Positions 1 through 10,441 are shown, counted from the stretch's first letter. The stretch: 22,658 bases of DNA from Gymnopilus junonius (GCA_015501075.1 JADNYJ010000502.1:1-22658), one strand, 5' to 3'. The notes: generated by a model not told the origin, from the sequence alone. Made by a program: numbers and translations.

Positions 1-800
1 GGGCAGCAGATGAATAGACAAGTGGCAAATGTATTAAGAAGGTAAAATGAATAGGGAGAGGCAGATGGATAGTGCATTGAATGTATAATGAACAGCATCA
101 ATATACAATGGGAGAAGATGGATAGATGAGGGGAAAATGCATTAGGAAGGTAGAATGGATAGGGTGGGGCATGCCCAGCAGCCCTTGCCCTCTACCTCAA
201 TGCATTAGTTTATATACTTTATCCATAGGCTTGTTATCCATTGCTTTTGTATTTATCCTTCCCCTCTATGGGTGCTTATTTGTCCTTAACATTCATCTTC
301 CCTATCCTTTGTAATTATACATGGAGCCACCATACTCATTATACCCTTTGACCCAGCTAATAACCATTCCACTGCCTCTATCCAAATGCATCTGTCATTG
401 CCTTTCTATCTTTTGCGCCATGCCTTGTCCTTCAGCCTTCTGAATCCTTCACTTTATATTTATCCATTCTTTATAGCTTGTCTGTATCCATTATTCTGGG
501 TCATTTATACATGGACCCACTGTCCTCACCTATCCTTCACACTATGTCTTGTCATAGGGTGGGGCATTATGAATAAAGGGAGCAAATGTATAAGTCAATA
601 GGAATGGATAAGGAAGGATGCCAAGGAAGAGGGGAGTCTGAATGAATAGATAGAGGGAATAGAATAGCTAATGTATAGGAACAATCTCCATGGATATAAG
701 GACAAAGTATAAGAGGATGGATATATACAAGCAAAGGCAGGATGGATCAATAGAGGTGGGATAGATCAATAAAGGCTGGATGGATTGATAAACAAGGATA
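1..800. repeat. Degenerate GGATGGAT-type satellite with strand switches
   Basis: Imperfect purine-rich motifs (GGATGGATA, GAATGGATAGG, GATAGATCAATA) fill about 1-170 and 570-800. Between them, about 200-540, the plus strand carries the complementary pyrimidine form (TATCCATT, TATCCTTC). The 14-mer ATAGGGTGGGGCAT occurs at 159-172 and again at 554-567. The arrangement is therefore purine block, inverted block, purine block. The short open frames here are products of the repeat composition and show no protein domain. Confidence 0.55.
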
Positions 801-959
801 GGATGGATAGTGTTATGCATATGCATGGCTCACAATCCTTGCAGGGAGGGGTGCATTTTATGGATAAATATTTTCCAGCCATTGCAACAGATTTATGTAT
901 CAAAACAATGTACTGGCCTGATGTCTATGGATATTTGTATTATTATCTGAATAGCAGTC

Positions 960-1127
960 AATATTTTATGTAATAAATTATATAACATGTTATACAATAT
1001 TTTATGTAACATGTTATACAATATTTTATATAATATACTATACAACATTGTATATAATATTCCATGCAACATTGTATATAATATTCCATGCAATATTTTA
1101 TGCAACATTGTATGTACTATTCTGTGC
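960..1127. repeat. 12-bp AT-rich minisatellite, array 1 (14 units)
   Basis: Fourteen consecutive 12-bp units start at 960 (972, 984, 996 and so on to 1116), fitting AAYATNNYATRY; examples are AACATGTTATAC, AATATTTTATGT, AATATTCCATGC and AACATTGTATAT. Some units alternate as 24-bp pairs. Because 12 is a multiple of 3, the array stays open in translation and gives an artefactual tetrapeptide repeat on the minus strand (about 893-1138). The same family recurs at 3526-3633 in the same orientation. Confidence 0.85.
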
Positions 1128-1138
1128 AATATACCCAT

Positions 1139-1790
1139 GATCCAATAACAAATAAAGATTTACAATTTTAAATCAGTCAACATAGCAGATGAATGATCTA
1201 GAATTCATTAGTGCATGAATAAGGATGCTCCTTAGAGTGTCCTAATTAAAGTTATTTTTGCACTTCTAAGTAGTAGCCTAAGTAGTCACCTTAGCACTAG
1301 CCTCTAACCACCCAGGTAGATAATAGCTGCAATGTACTATGTATCCCATAATGTTTAAAATAGTTCACTCTCATAGATGGTGGCTGATCAATTTATTAAT
1401 CGATCTCTGATTATCTTGCTGACAGTGCTGTAGTATGTTGAATGCTGTTAGCAATTGTATTCTCTGAAGGAATCTGTAAACAATTATACCATAATGTCTT
1501 CTACAGTACAAAATTGAATATCAGCCTTAATATACAGTCAAAATATAATAACACCATGTAGGCACTTAGACTACTATGCATGTATGAACATCTCATGTAT
1601 TTGCTAGTGGGAAGTTGTGAGTAAAAAGAAGGGGGGCCATGAAGATGAATTACAGGCAGGAGATGGTGAGCTCTACAATACATCAATGAGAAAGAGAACA
1701 AGGGAAGTTTACAGAAGAAGACAGAACTGATAACACAATGAAGTTAATAAAGAAGATAAATAAAATGATGCTAGCACAATGAGTGGTCAG
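1139..1790. other. AT-rich stretch without a recognisable gene
   Basis: No open frame with convincing composition, no splice-bounded exon and no strong repeat is visible. The short minus frame at 1501-1701 has no recognisable motif. Confidence 0.4.
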
Positions 1791-1791
1791 C

Positions 1792-3110
1792 CTAGGAAGA
1801 CAAGCAATGACCACAGAACAACTTACTGAGATGGAAGCAGGAAAATGATGGATGTGAAGGATGCTGATGGCAACCAGGTGGCAATGTCAATTTTTTTTTG
1901 AAAAAGAGATCCAAACCAATCTTGGTATCATAGAATGCCTGTGCTAGAACTTTTATGCAAAGAAAGGACCAAGAGCCCTGTCTCCCAGCATGGAGCATGG
2001 TGGAAAGAAGTACCAAGAGCACAATCATCCTGAATGATTTTGAAGGTAGTGTTCTTGGCCTATTTATTCTCCTTTTTTCCATTAAGCTATAGGCATGTCA
2101 AACATCTCACTTTGCTGCCATACCAGCCTAGATACCTTGGATTATTCCCCAAACCTTCATATTGGCCAAAAGAATGTGCCTCTTTTTCCTTGTCCAACTC
2201 TGCCTATGGAGAATACAGATATGAACCATTAAAATAATTATGGACCAAATTTATAGCAAAATATGCACATGAGCAGCAATTTCATTAGCAAAAGCTGTAT
2301 CAAAGTCTATGTAATAGGGTCATCTCTCACTGAAGAATACTTGCAAAATTTTAGGTACAGCATCTTGATTTGGGCCTTGGAGTTGTAGATGCACCTTCAA
2401 CCATAGCAAGTAAGCAAACCAATATAATATGAGAAGCAAAAGATATTTTTACAATGATATGTATATTCTCTAAGTAGGGAGGAGACTCAGGGTCCTTTTC
2501 AGAGGGCCCGATTCTTTTTGAAGATCTAGGTACATCAAACACATTATATGAATCACTATCAGACCCTCTCTTTCACTTCCTGGAGGTTTCTGATACCTTG
2601 GAATCAGAGTAGCATGGGGTGTTGGGTATATCTGCAGGTAAAAAACTAGTAAGTTAACTCCATCAATGATGGATAGGATTTTCTTACATGCTTCTTTCTT
2701 TTCATACTGCTCTATGAGGGATATATTGCCATCATAGAAAATTAAAATGTCTATTAAGTGTATGTGGATCAATATTGTGGAAGTGATAGAATCAAAGCTA
2801 TGTAACTGACTTTGGATAGAGATGGGAGCTGACAAAGGAAGTGGGAATCACACCTGTTTGAGTTTGTCCTCAAGATCAATCAGATATAAAGCATCAGATA
2901 CAGGCCCCCCCATTTTCACCACCATGACCTTGCACACTACTTATTACATCTATGAGCAGCTGTGTTTGAGTAGTTGACTCAGATTGAAGATGATGAGCCT
3001 GTGCTAACTCAATGGTTCGAAGATATGAATGTAAAGAAGTAAGAAAAGGCTGCCCATATAATGCAGCACCAGACTAGAGAGCAAGAATATGGTATCTCTG
3101 AACCCTCAGG
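1792..3110 (-). pseudogene. Decayed minus-strand coding block, unknown protein
   Basis: I do not recognise the product. Reading the minus strand from about 3090, a good acceptor (TTCTTGCTCTCTAG) opens a coding-like segment (SGAALYGQPFLTSLHSYLRT, then AQAHHLQSESTTQTQLLI). At a run of seven G on the minus strand (C7 at 2904-2910) the plausible frame changes and continues as SDALYLIDLEDKLKQ. Further on, fragments rich in Ser, Pro and acidic residues occur in shifting frames (DVPRSSKRIGPSEKDPESPP near 2480-2540). A last frame (1792-2082) has no known domain. The changes of frame and many stops indicate a relic. It lies between the two 12-bp minisatellite arrays, so it may be the body of one inserted element. 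The choice of frames is judgement only. Confidence 0.3.
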
Positions 3111-3525
3111 TTATATTGGTGATTCCACTGATGACATAGTTATTAATTTTCTGGGGAGACTTCCCAATGTACAGGATACAAGGTATATTGAATTTACAGA
3201 CCCTTGAACAACATGATAAAAGTGAAATAGACCTCAAAACCATTTTGCAAATAGTGGCTCTGAACACTATGGATTCAAGATGCCAGGCTTGCAAAAATAA
3301 TGCAGGAGAATAGCACTATCATGACTATATGGGCCTGTGCATTGGAAAGCTGAACATAAGTTTCAATAAGACATTGACAGGGTGAGCCTTGAAGCTGATC
3401 TTAAGAGGCACTCATAGTCATTCAAATGAGCCTTGAAGTGTTCTCATCCTCTACTTGGCAGTCTGTCAGTATGAAAGGAGCTTAAAAGTAAAGGTTATTT
3501 GAGGAATCCTCTCTCCATATTTAAG
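3111..3525. other. No clear gene
   Basis: The minus strand has short coding-like scraps (for example QNGFEVYFTFIMLFKGL near 3190-3250) interrupted by stops. They could be an upstream exon of the decayed block, but I cannot place exon borders. Confidence 0.3.
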
Positions 3526-3633
3526 GGGATATCATACAATATTTTATATAATAGATCATATAATATGTCATACAATATTTTATATAATATATCATCCAAC
3601 ATTCTATGTAATATTCCATGCAATATTTTATGC
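3526..3633. repeat. 12-bp AT-rich minisatellite, array 2 (9 units)
   Basis: Nine 12-bp units in register from 3526 (3538 AATATTTTATAT, 3550 AATAGATCATAT, 3562 AATATGTCATAC, to 3622 AATATTTTATGC). The last two units are followed by AAC and match array 1 almost exactly, so both arrays derive from one sequence. It also gives an artefactual tetrapeptide repeat in the plus frame 3499-3816. Confidence 0.85.
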
Positions 3634-4260
3634 AACCCATTACCATCTCCTTCCCTCTCCCTCCCTTGCATCCAGGCTATGCACAGTAGACAGCAATGCT
3701 ATTCTGCAGTATTGTTGTCTACCTGGGTATGTATAAACATGGCATTATCACCTTCTCTGGTATGTCCTCCTTCCCCTGCATTAGGGAAATCCAGGTTTTC
3801 TAATCCATTTCAATAATCTTGGATAAGACTTGAATAGATGAGAATATGAAGAAAAAGTCAGGAAAAACCCAGTAAGAGAGTTTAGTTGGATTGGGGCTAT
3901 ATAAACAGGTATCTGGGTTAGTCACTATGAATTTCCACCTTTTCTTTGAAATAGTCAGAGCATTGTAAATTTTCTCTCTTATTAGCTACTTTTTTCCGGT
4001 AATCTCAATGTCATTAGAATGTCTTAAGCACAATTTCTGTTGGTATAACCCAGGGTTTTCTTGAAAGAGATTAAATTTTGGCTGAAGAAACAACATATTA
4101 GGTGTGCATGTATGGCAAATAATGGTAGTTGAAAACAGGTATGCATTATCAAGAGTAGTATATAGTATGCAGCAGCTCAAACATATTCTAATAAGGTCTT
4201 ATATCAAATGTATGTGCTAAGATCAATAACCTGGAGGGCCCTACTTGTCTTGTTGGCTTC
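3634..4260. other. No clear gene
   Basis: A short pyrimidine-rich stretch (3640-3670) is followed by AT-rich DNA. The minus frame 3986-4180 has no recognisable motif. It could be the 3' flank of the DUF6532-like relic, which reads towards this region. Confidence 0.35.
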
Positions 4261-4261
4261 A

Positions 4262-5610
4262 TCTGTTGATAATCCCCTGCTGTAGATTATGCATTTGATG
4301 TAAATAAGGAAGATTGAGGACATATAGGACTGCAACATACAGCTCCAACAAGATAACATGGAATCTGATCAGTGAATCTTTCTTCATTTTGAAAAGCAGA
4401 TCCACCAGCCAGTTGTATGCATTGACAAATAGGTCGCCTTCAAACTTCAGGCCTACCTTTCCACCTTTACATATAAGCTGTGCCCCAGTTTCCCATTTAG
4501 TGAGAGAGGCATATATCTGGTAGAAAAAAAATTATTTGATGTTTCAACACCAAGGGTGACCATTGGAATTGGTAGCTTAGGTTTTTTGCAGCCCAGCAGA
4601 CTAGAGATATAGGCATCTCAGATTTTATATCCAGTGTCAGTAGGGTATTGGAAGAAAGACAACTTGAGGACCTTGATGAGGGAAGAATTGAGGAAAGGTT
4701 GGTCTTTAACTGGTTTCCAGATCTATCAAAGAAAGAATAAAAAGACTCCTAGTTGCCAGGAAAGATTAATTGATCCTTATCTAACAATGCTTTAACATGG
4801 GCAATGCAGTGTGCACCTTTTCTAAGCATATAGCGCACCTTTTCTAAGCATATAGCTCACAATCTCACTACCTGTGCTCTGTTTAATAGAAAAGCATAAT
4901 TGCAAGAGATGAGATAACATCTAGGGCTGGTTTTGGCAATTTAGTGTAAATATGACCAAAAACAACCTACTGCTTCTCCAAGTGTATAGACAAAGTCATT
5001 ATTGACCTTCACTCAAGATAAAATGTCTTTAGCATCAGGTTCATCAATGGCTAGCTTTTCTGAGACTTCCATGATAATGCAAATATGATATTTGACCCTT
5101 ACTTCTGCCTCAGGCCATACATGTTCTGTCAGGGTATTACAAGCAACAAGCTCATGTCCCCCATGGATGAGGCATTGAATAAGCATGCCCTGCTCAAGAA
5201 GCTTGAGGTCTCTGGTTCTAGTTGAAATCCTGGCATGTTTCTGCAATTCAGTATCATCTTTTACCATGTTCTCACTGGTCTTGGATTTGCTGATCTTGGA
5301 TTTGATAGCCTTTCTGTCCATAACAGGCTGCTGTTCACATTTTTGATTGTTAACATCCAATATATAAGTAAAATGAAAAACTTACTTTATCCCTAAAAGC
5401 AGCTTCACATTTGCCTGAAACTTTCTAATAGATATATCTAAGTCATTGAATGGAATAAAGTAGAAGAATAATACCTGTGACTTTGCTTTCCAATGCTTTG
5501 GCAACCTTGGATGATGTGCCTTGCCTTTGCTGTTGTAAATGTGAGTAAGTTTCGGAAGTCCGGAATGGGACTCGGAATCAGACTCCATCTGATGAGGGAC
5601 CAAAAGCATA
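4262..5610 (-). pseudogene. DUF6532-like gene relic (fungal family of unknown function)
   Basis: The minus strand holds a broken multi-exon gene. Exon borders with good sites and matching phase are visible: an exon ending at 5475, a 29-nt exon at 5414-5386, and an exon from 5330 (introns 60 and 55 bp). The protein begins Ser/Lys-rich and basic (SSKVAKALESKVTG, KSKISKSKTSENMVKDD). It continues with RDLKLLEQGMLIQC and EVRVKYHICIIMEVSEKL, then after stops with NNDFVYTLGEA, LRKGAHCIAHVKALLDKDQ, KVLKLSFFQYPTDTGYK, KKPKLPIPMVTL and YASLTKWETG. The order FF-x-x-P-T-x-x-G, then P-x-P-M/I-x-A/T-L, then an aliphatic-rich segment with a Gly, then FH....LY is what I know from DUF6532 proteins of Agaricomycetes. 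Lesions include TGA at 5013-5015, TAA at 4941-4943 and a 22-bp duplication. The function of DUF6532 is unknown, and the family call is from memory. Confidence 0.55.
4813..4856. repeat. Exact 22-bp tandem duplication
   Basis: The 22-mer at 4813-4834 (GCACCTTTTCTAAGCATATA + GC) is repeated without change at 4835-4856. It lies in the coding part of the DUF6532-like relic. As 22 is not a multiple of 3, it shifts the frame (MLRKGA is read twice in different frames). Identity of the copies suggests a recent event. Confidence 0.9.
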
Positions 5611-6431
5611 GTTTAGATAGGGATTTAATTTGTAGAGTAAGGATTAATCCAATCATGATTTGATAAGACATGATAAGATAACCATTTGATAATGAGATAA
5701 ATGAGTTTTGAGGTGGTTGGCCTGTTAATTGGCCGATTTCTTTGGTTCTTTGGTGAGTGGATCAGTACTAAATTCACTGAGTAGCTATGATACACTGTAC
5801 CAGTATTTATACTGTAGCTACTGTAGAGAAAGGGTCAAGTTTGAGGAGAGAAAAAGAGGTGAAAAGCGAAATTTGAAATAAAAGATCTATTCTAGAGCTG
5901 ATTTTGCTGCGGCTCATTGCCTTACTAATTATTATGCTCTGTAATCCACAGATAAGGTCAGGTGAATGGTTTAGAAAGGAATAGATGGGTCTAGTCTACT
6001 GAAATAAATTGAAATTGGCCCAGATAAGAAGGAAGAAATTATAGGAGAGTCAGATTTGTAAGGCCAAGGCTCAGAAATGAGTCAGCTTGTTGATGGATAG
6101 CATGATAACATTGGAAGATAGGGTGGATATTTGAATTTCGAACCCGTTTGAAATTTGGAAGAGTTGTTACGTGCTCATGTGCTTGATGAGGACACTTCCT
6201 TATTTGGAAATTTGTTGCTCGAGTCAAGATAATGGTGCGATGGTGCATCATGCAGTGCCATAATTCTTGTGCGCATCACTTGGTAAGTTGCTCTTTAAAT
6301 TTATATTTTATCTGATTTACAGGGACAGTCTGAGGGCGACCCTCACACTGTCACTGTTGTCACTATTAAGGATGACTTTCTGTAGCACAGAATTATGAAT
6401 TTAAGAAAAATAAGGTTGAAGATTCACTTAC
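5611..6431. other. Long gap between exon-like blocks, no gene seen
   Basis: The 820 bp between the exon ending at 6432 and the exon block below 5610 are too long for a normal intron of this genome. I see no coding signal. It may hold an insertion, or the two blocks may belong to different genes. Confidence 0.35.
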
Positions 6432-6746
6432 TGCTTTGTGTTTGCTAGATGATTGGTGACCATGAATGATCAACATTGACTCAGAAGGCATTTTTACATC
6501 ATTGCCATCAATGTCCTCACTTCCCAGTTCCATGCCATCAGAATCACTAGTAGGTGGTGCTGTGTAACAGTTGCTTGACCTAGAGGCAGAATGCCAATCA
6601 GGAAAAAGCCCCTTAGCTCCCAGGTTAGTACAGGGAATCTGAAAGAAACTCAGAGACTTCCAGAGACTCCCAGAGCAGTCTCTGGCCAAAGCGATGTGCT
6701 TTTGGCAGTGCAAAAGAGGATGAATAATGGGAAGGCAATTGTTCAT
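6432..6746 (-). pseudogene. Possible exon, acidic/Ser-rich, perhaps 5' part of the DUF6532-like gene
   Basis: The minus frame from 6746 contains an acidic Ser-rich segment (PPTSDSDGMELGSEDIDGND). It ends at a perfect donor, GCA followed by GTAAGT (donor G at 6431). A possible acceptor (TTTCTTTCAG) lies inside the frame near 6640. This composition is common in the N-terminal tails of fungal proteins. Its link to the block at 4262-5610 rests on strand and order only. Confidence 0.35.
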
Positions 6747-7450
6747 GTTGCAGATGAGTGATTTGAATTGGGAATTGTGTTAGATGTGTGAGCAGTGTGC
6801 ACTGTGGATGATGATGATGATGGTTTAATTATAATTCAACCCATCTCATGTTGTATTCAGGCCAAGTATTGTAAGTATTGCATTGGACAGATTATTGCTT
6901 TCATTTTGGTCACTTATGTAGTGGGCTACAAAAATCCAAGAAGAGACAAAGAAGGTTTGATTCATCAATGAGATGAGGTGAAGTGAATTGGTTACATCAT
7001 GGGGTTGAAGTATACAAAAATAATGCAGGTAGGAATACAATGAATGAGATTTTTTTTTAAAACTACAGCATGACAAAAAAAACCAAGACAGATGGATGAT
7101 ATTATTATTAGAAGAAGAAATAAATAATGAGAGGGGGGTCATGCAAAAGTCATCAGTGAGTTGTTATGAGCCATTGTGGGTCATCAGGATAATTAAAATT
7201 GAAAGAAGAAAAAGGACAGCCATAAAAAGGTAAAATGACCAAAGAGATGAAAGACCAAATGTTGGTGGGTGATAGAGCATTGAAGCTCATACCCAATTCA
7301 AGAAAAGAAGTAAACCAGGTAGGGAGTGTATCACAGGGTGAGAGGTAGGTGGAGTAACTTAGCATCTGTTTTCTCAACCATATCCATGCTGGAGACCAGG
7401 AGTCATAATGTGCATGAATGGAACCTAAGACCCAAGAATCACCCAACCCC
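6747..7450. other. No clear gene
   Basis: AT-rich DNA with A and T runs (7049-7087). Minus frames at 6846-7142 and 7153-7458 are open but have no motif, and their hydrophobic and aromatic composition looks like non-coding translation. Confidence 0.35.
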
Positions 7451-7454
7451 CTCT

Positions 7455-8060
7455 TCATGATAAAACCTTATACACCAACATAAGAAACATCATGATGCTC
7501 ATTAACCGGCTTGTGGCACCCCATGACAAAGTGGGTGCAGAAAAGAGTGTTGTGCTGAGATTGGGACTCAAATTGTTTCCCATGCTGAGGCCCATCTGAA
7601 GGGACGTTTTATGTGATGGGCTGGGTTCATCTTCACTGGAGCTGAAGGTGTCAATGGATGCAGCTGTTGAGAGCATTGGGGATGAGGTGGCAGATGATGA
7701 TGTTGGGTTGGTGGTGAGTACAGGCACTGGGGCTGAAGTGAGTTGGGAATAAGAGTGGGAATGAGGAAGACATGGGGTCTTCAGAAGATCCAGGGAAAGA
7801 AGGTACATCATGATGATCCTGTGAGGAAGGTGAAGAAGCATTCTTCTTCTTCTTACTCTGATCCTGGCTCTGACTTTGCAAACCTTTGGGGCTAGAATGG
7901 GGTGAAGATGAGCATGAGGAAGGACTGGACTTGGAATTGGGAACAGTGAGGGGAGCAGCTGATGGGTGTTTCAATGCAGGAGTCACAAGTGAGAGTGTGC
8001 CCCCTTCTAGCAAGCATGTGTTTTCACAGTTCAGGCACCATCCTCCTGCATTGGGACCAT
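7455..8060 (-). pseudogene. Ser/Pro-rich low-complexity minus ORF, frameshifted
   Basis: The minus strand shows two overlapping open frames (8013-7651 and 7841-7455) with strongly biased composition. The first has a Ser/Pro stretch, a basic KKKK patch and acidic residues (SKSSPSSCSSSPHSSPKG, then DQSKKKKNASSPSSQD). The second has STAASIDTFSSSEDEPSPS. A single frame change near 7800 would join them. Upstream, WCLNCENTCLLEGG could be a Cys-containing lead-in. I recognise no domain; it may be a disordered region of a fungal protein now decayed. Confidence 0.3.
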
Positions 8061-8502
8061 GAAGCCACTAAGGTGATGTGTTAATAATGACATTGAGGAG
8101 AGAGGAAGAAGGGTTAGATGGGAGACAGGACTTACATCTGGGAGATGTTCAGTGCAGAATATCTTTCTGCAGCATAGCATTCTGCATGGTAAAACATTGT
8201 ACTCAAAACTATGAGAGAGAAGTGTAAGAGGGACATTTGAAAACTATAACAGCAACAACCTTACCAAATCCCACAATCGCAATCCACATTCACATCCCTC
8301 CTCACCACCTTTGCACACTCACACTCTCTACCCAAAGATGACAAGGAATGCCAAGACACACATTGTGCTGGCACCCTTGGTGATGAGACCATTACACAGT
8401 TATGTGTGAAAATGGGCCATCCCCAGTATTTTCAGCCATCTCTATAAATTAATATAGGTTGTTGACAGCCTTCCCGAGCTTAGACATCCCAAATATACTT
8501 GA
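8061..8502. other. No resolved gene; possible decayed upstream part of the helicase
   Basis: The plus strand just upstream of the helicase fragment has no long frame. The conserved ATPase motifs I and II of a helicase are not visible here, so the upstream part is either lost or too decayed to read. Confidence 0.35.
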
Positions 8503-9205
8503 GAAAACCACATTAAAACATTTAAAAGCTTAATATCAGAAGATATAATGATTATGATAGACATACTATGGAAGGCTGACTCATCTTCCAGCAAACATGT
8601 AGCTGGCAAGCTTTCCTTGTGCATTGGGATGCCAGTTATGATTTGATATAATGATGCAACTGAACTGTGTATAACAAAAGGTCAGGAAGGCCATGTATGT
8701 GAATGGGACAGCATGGCCAGTGCTGACAGAAGGCAACATATCAATACCCTGTTTGTAAAGTTGCAAAACCCACCAAAGGATATTTATATCCCTGATTTGC
8801 CATGGAATGTAGTCCCTATACCTAAAACTACTGTATCAATTAAGTGTAATATGCCTGATGGTGTACCATGTCAGTCAAGTGAACTCAAGTACAGGTGCTT
8901 CCTAACTTTGCCATGATGGACTTTGCTAGTCAAGGAAAGACTAGACCATTCAACATAGTAGACCTGGGTCATTGCAAGACTTTCCAGTCATATTATACAG
9001 CCTTGTTGAGGAGCGCCACTGCAGCCAGTATGCTTATCATGCAGGGCTTCAACTCTGAAAAAATTACTCAGGGTCTCAGGAAAAAAAATGGCTATCTGCA
9101 TCAGGAATTCAGAGAGTTAGAAATGCTCAATGAAATTATGTGACTCAGGTATGAGAATGAGCTTCCAAATCAAATCTCAGGAATTATAAGGAGCCCTTTG
9201 ATTAA
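8503..9205 (+). pseudogene. SF1 (PIF1-like) helicase, C-terminal part, decayed
   Basis: The plus frame from 8503 reads HIKTF, then WKADSSSKHVAGKLSLCIGMPVMI, a TGA (8644-8646), then NDATELCITKGQE, LFVKLQNPPKDIYIPDLPWN, and after a frame change near 8890 QVLPNFAMMDFASQGKTRP and CKTFQSYYTALLRSATAAS. These match the C-terminal ATPase part of transposon-type SF1 helicases: a 'G-MPVMI-NDATELCITKGQE' block, a motif V-like 'T/MDFASQGKTRP' and a motif VI-like 'YTALSRS'. The tail HQEFRELEMLNEIM then TGA (9141-9143) then LRYENELP is also family-typical. The frame changes again at the A-run near 9203-9208. N-terminal Walker motifs are absent from the window. It encodes one polypeptide with the next entry and is surely inactive. 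Confidence 0.7.
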
Positions 9206-10237
9206 AAATATCAAGAATGGAAAGGAGACAACTGTGATGGGCAAGACTGGCATCCACATCTGAGATGGGACAAATCGGAAAATAGAGTACATACCCCATC
9301 ACAGAATGTTTTGTGGAATGAACAGGAAAGTTTGTCAGGGGCCATGACAGTCATTGATTTTGACAAGAAAAAGAAATCTAAATGGAAACAAGTCACCGAC
9401 AATACAGAAAGTGTTCAGAAAACAAAGCACATAAGACAATCAAACTCAACTACAGTTGGGCATCCACAGGGGCTGAAGTGGGATGGCTTAAATTACAGTT
9501 GCCCATATGATGCGCTGTTTACAGTGATATTCAATACCTGGAGACAGCATCCAGATCAATGGAAGTTGTGTCTGTCTTGACATAGCAACTACATGAAAAA
9601 GCTGTGCAACAACTTCAAGTTGGTTGAAAATGGTTCCATAAATCTTGAACAGACCCACGATGTTGTCAGAGAAGATTTGCATGCTGCTGTCAGTATTAGT
9701 TTCCCTATGGGGGTGAAATATGGTGATATAAGCACCCTTGTAACAGCAGTGTTTGGTGAACAAAATCACGGAGAGTGCAACAAGATGTGTCCCCAGTGCA
9801 GACATTGAGAAAAGGATCCCACAATGTTTTTTGGAACATACATGTCCATTATACATATCGAGCACCTCAAAGGTGAGGTCAGCATGTCCCAAGCAGTAAA
9901 TCTTGTACTGGACCAAGGAATTTCTAAGAGGTGCATGGATTGTAATATTCAAGGAGTTGATTCAATGATGCAAAGAAAAGTGGATGTTGAAAAGGTACCA
10001 GAAGTTATAGTGGTAGAGATAAGCCTGAACAGACAGAAATCACTTAGTTTGGAAATTCAGCTCACAAACAAATCAGGCATAATGGAGAAACTGGGACTAG
10101 GCAGCCTGATTTACTCTGGAGGAGGGCATTTTACCTGCAGATTATTGGATAGGTCAGGGTGGTATGGTTTCATGATGGCATTGAGACAGGATCAGTCTGT
10201 AGGGAAGAGAGACATGTTGATTTATTGTCAGATCTGA
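9206..10237 (+). pseudogene. USP-like (peptidase C19-fold) domain fused behind the helicase, decayed
   Basis: After the frame change the plus strand reads YQEWKGDNCDGQDWHPHLRW, a basic linker, then GLKWDGLNYSCPYDALFTVI, which has the form of the Cys box of ubiquitin-specific proteases (candidate nucleophile Cys in NYSCPYDA). It continues past two TGA codons (9578-9580, 9806-9808) to CNKMCPQC, the core VPEVIVVEISL, and a His box-like segment SGGGHFTCRLLDRSGWYGFM (candidate His in GGGHF, with the W-Y that follows in USPs). The frame ends at 10235-10237. Expected role, if intact: a cysteine peptidase or deubiquitinase-like module attached to a mobile-element helicase. The C19 assignment is by box pattern, and activity is not implied. 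Confidence 0.65.
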
Positions 10238-10345
10238 AATGGTTGAAGGCCCAGGGAGAATGAAATTTGCTGTATTGCATATATCAGTCAAATAAGGTAT
10301 ACTACACAGATGCCGATTAATTTATCAACATGATCGCATAACACA

Positions 10346-10441
10346 TTTTGCTTAAGTAATCATGTCTGAAAACCCAACTATATAAGCATAGCAGTCAATG
10401 GCTAAGTAATCGGGGTTTCGGACCTGATTACATAAACAAAT
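10346..10441. repeat. Foldback inverted repeat (arms of about 30 bp)
   Basis: The left arm GTAATCATGTCTGAAAACCC (10356-10375) is matched in reverse complement by 10412-10431 (GGGGTTTCGGACCTGATTAC), 17 of 20 bases. The match extends outward as TTTGCTTAA versus TTTGTTTAT. One mismatch is CG versus TG. The right arm also carries a short internal palindrome, GTAATC (10406-10411) with GATTAC (10426-10431). It lies about 110 bp beyond the C19 frame and could be a terminal hairpin or a small foldback element. Confidence 0.6.

Noticed and set aside
126..601. Two hydrophobic plus-strand frames resembling membrane proteins
   Set aside because: They fall within the pyrimidine-rich satellite; composition alone explains the hydrophobic translation.
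893..1138. Minus-strand open frame with a regular tetrapeptide repeat (ILYTMLHGILYTMLYS)
   Set aside because: It is a direct translation of the 12-bp AT minisatellite. The same happens on the plus strand at 3499-3816.
8581..8766. Minus frame containing PNAQGKLASYMFAG, which looks helicase-like
   Set aside because: The plus strand over the same bases gives a longer run of helicase family sequence continuous on both sides.
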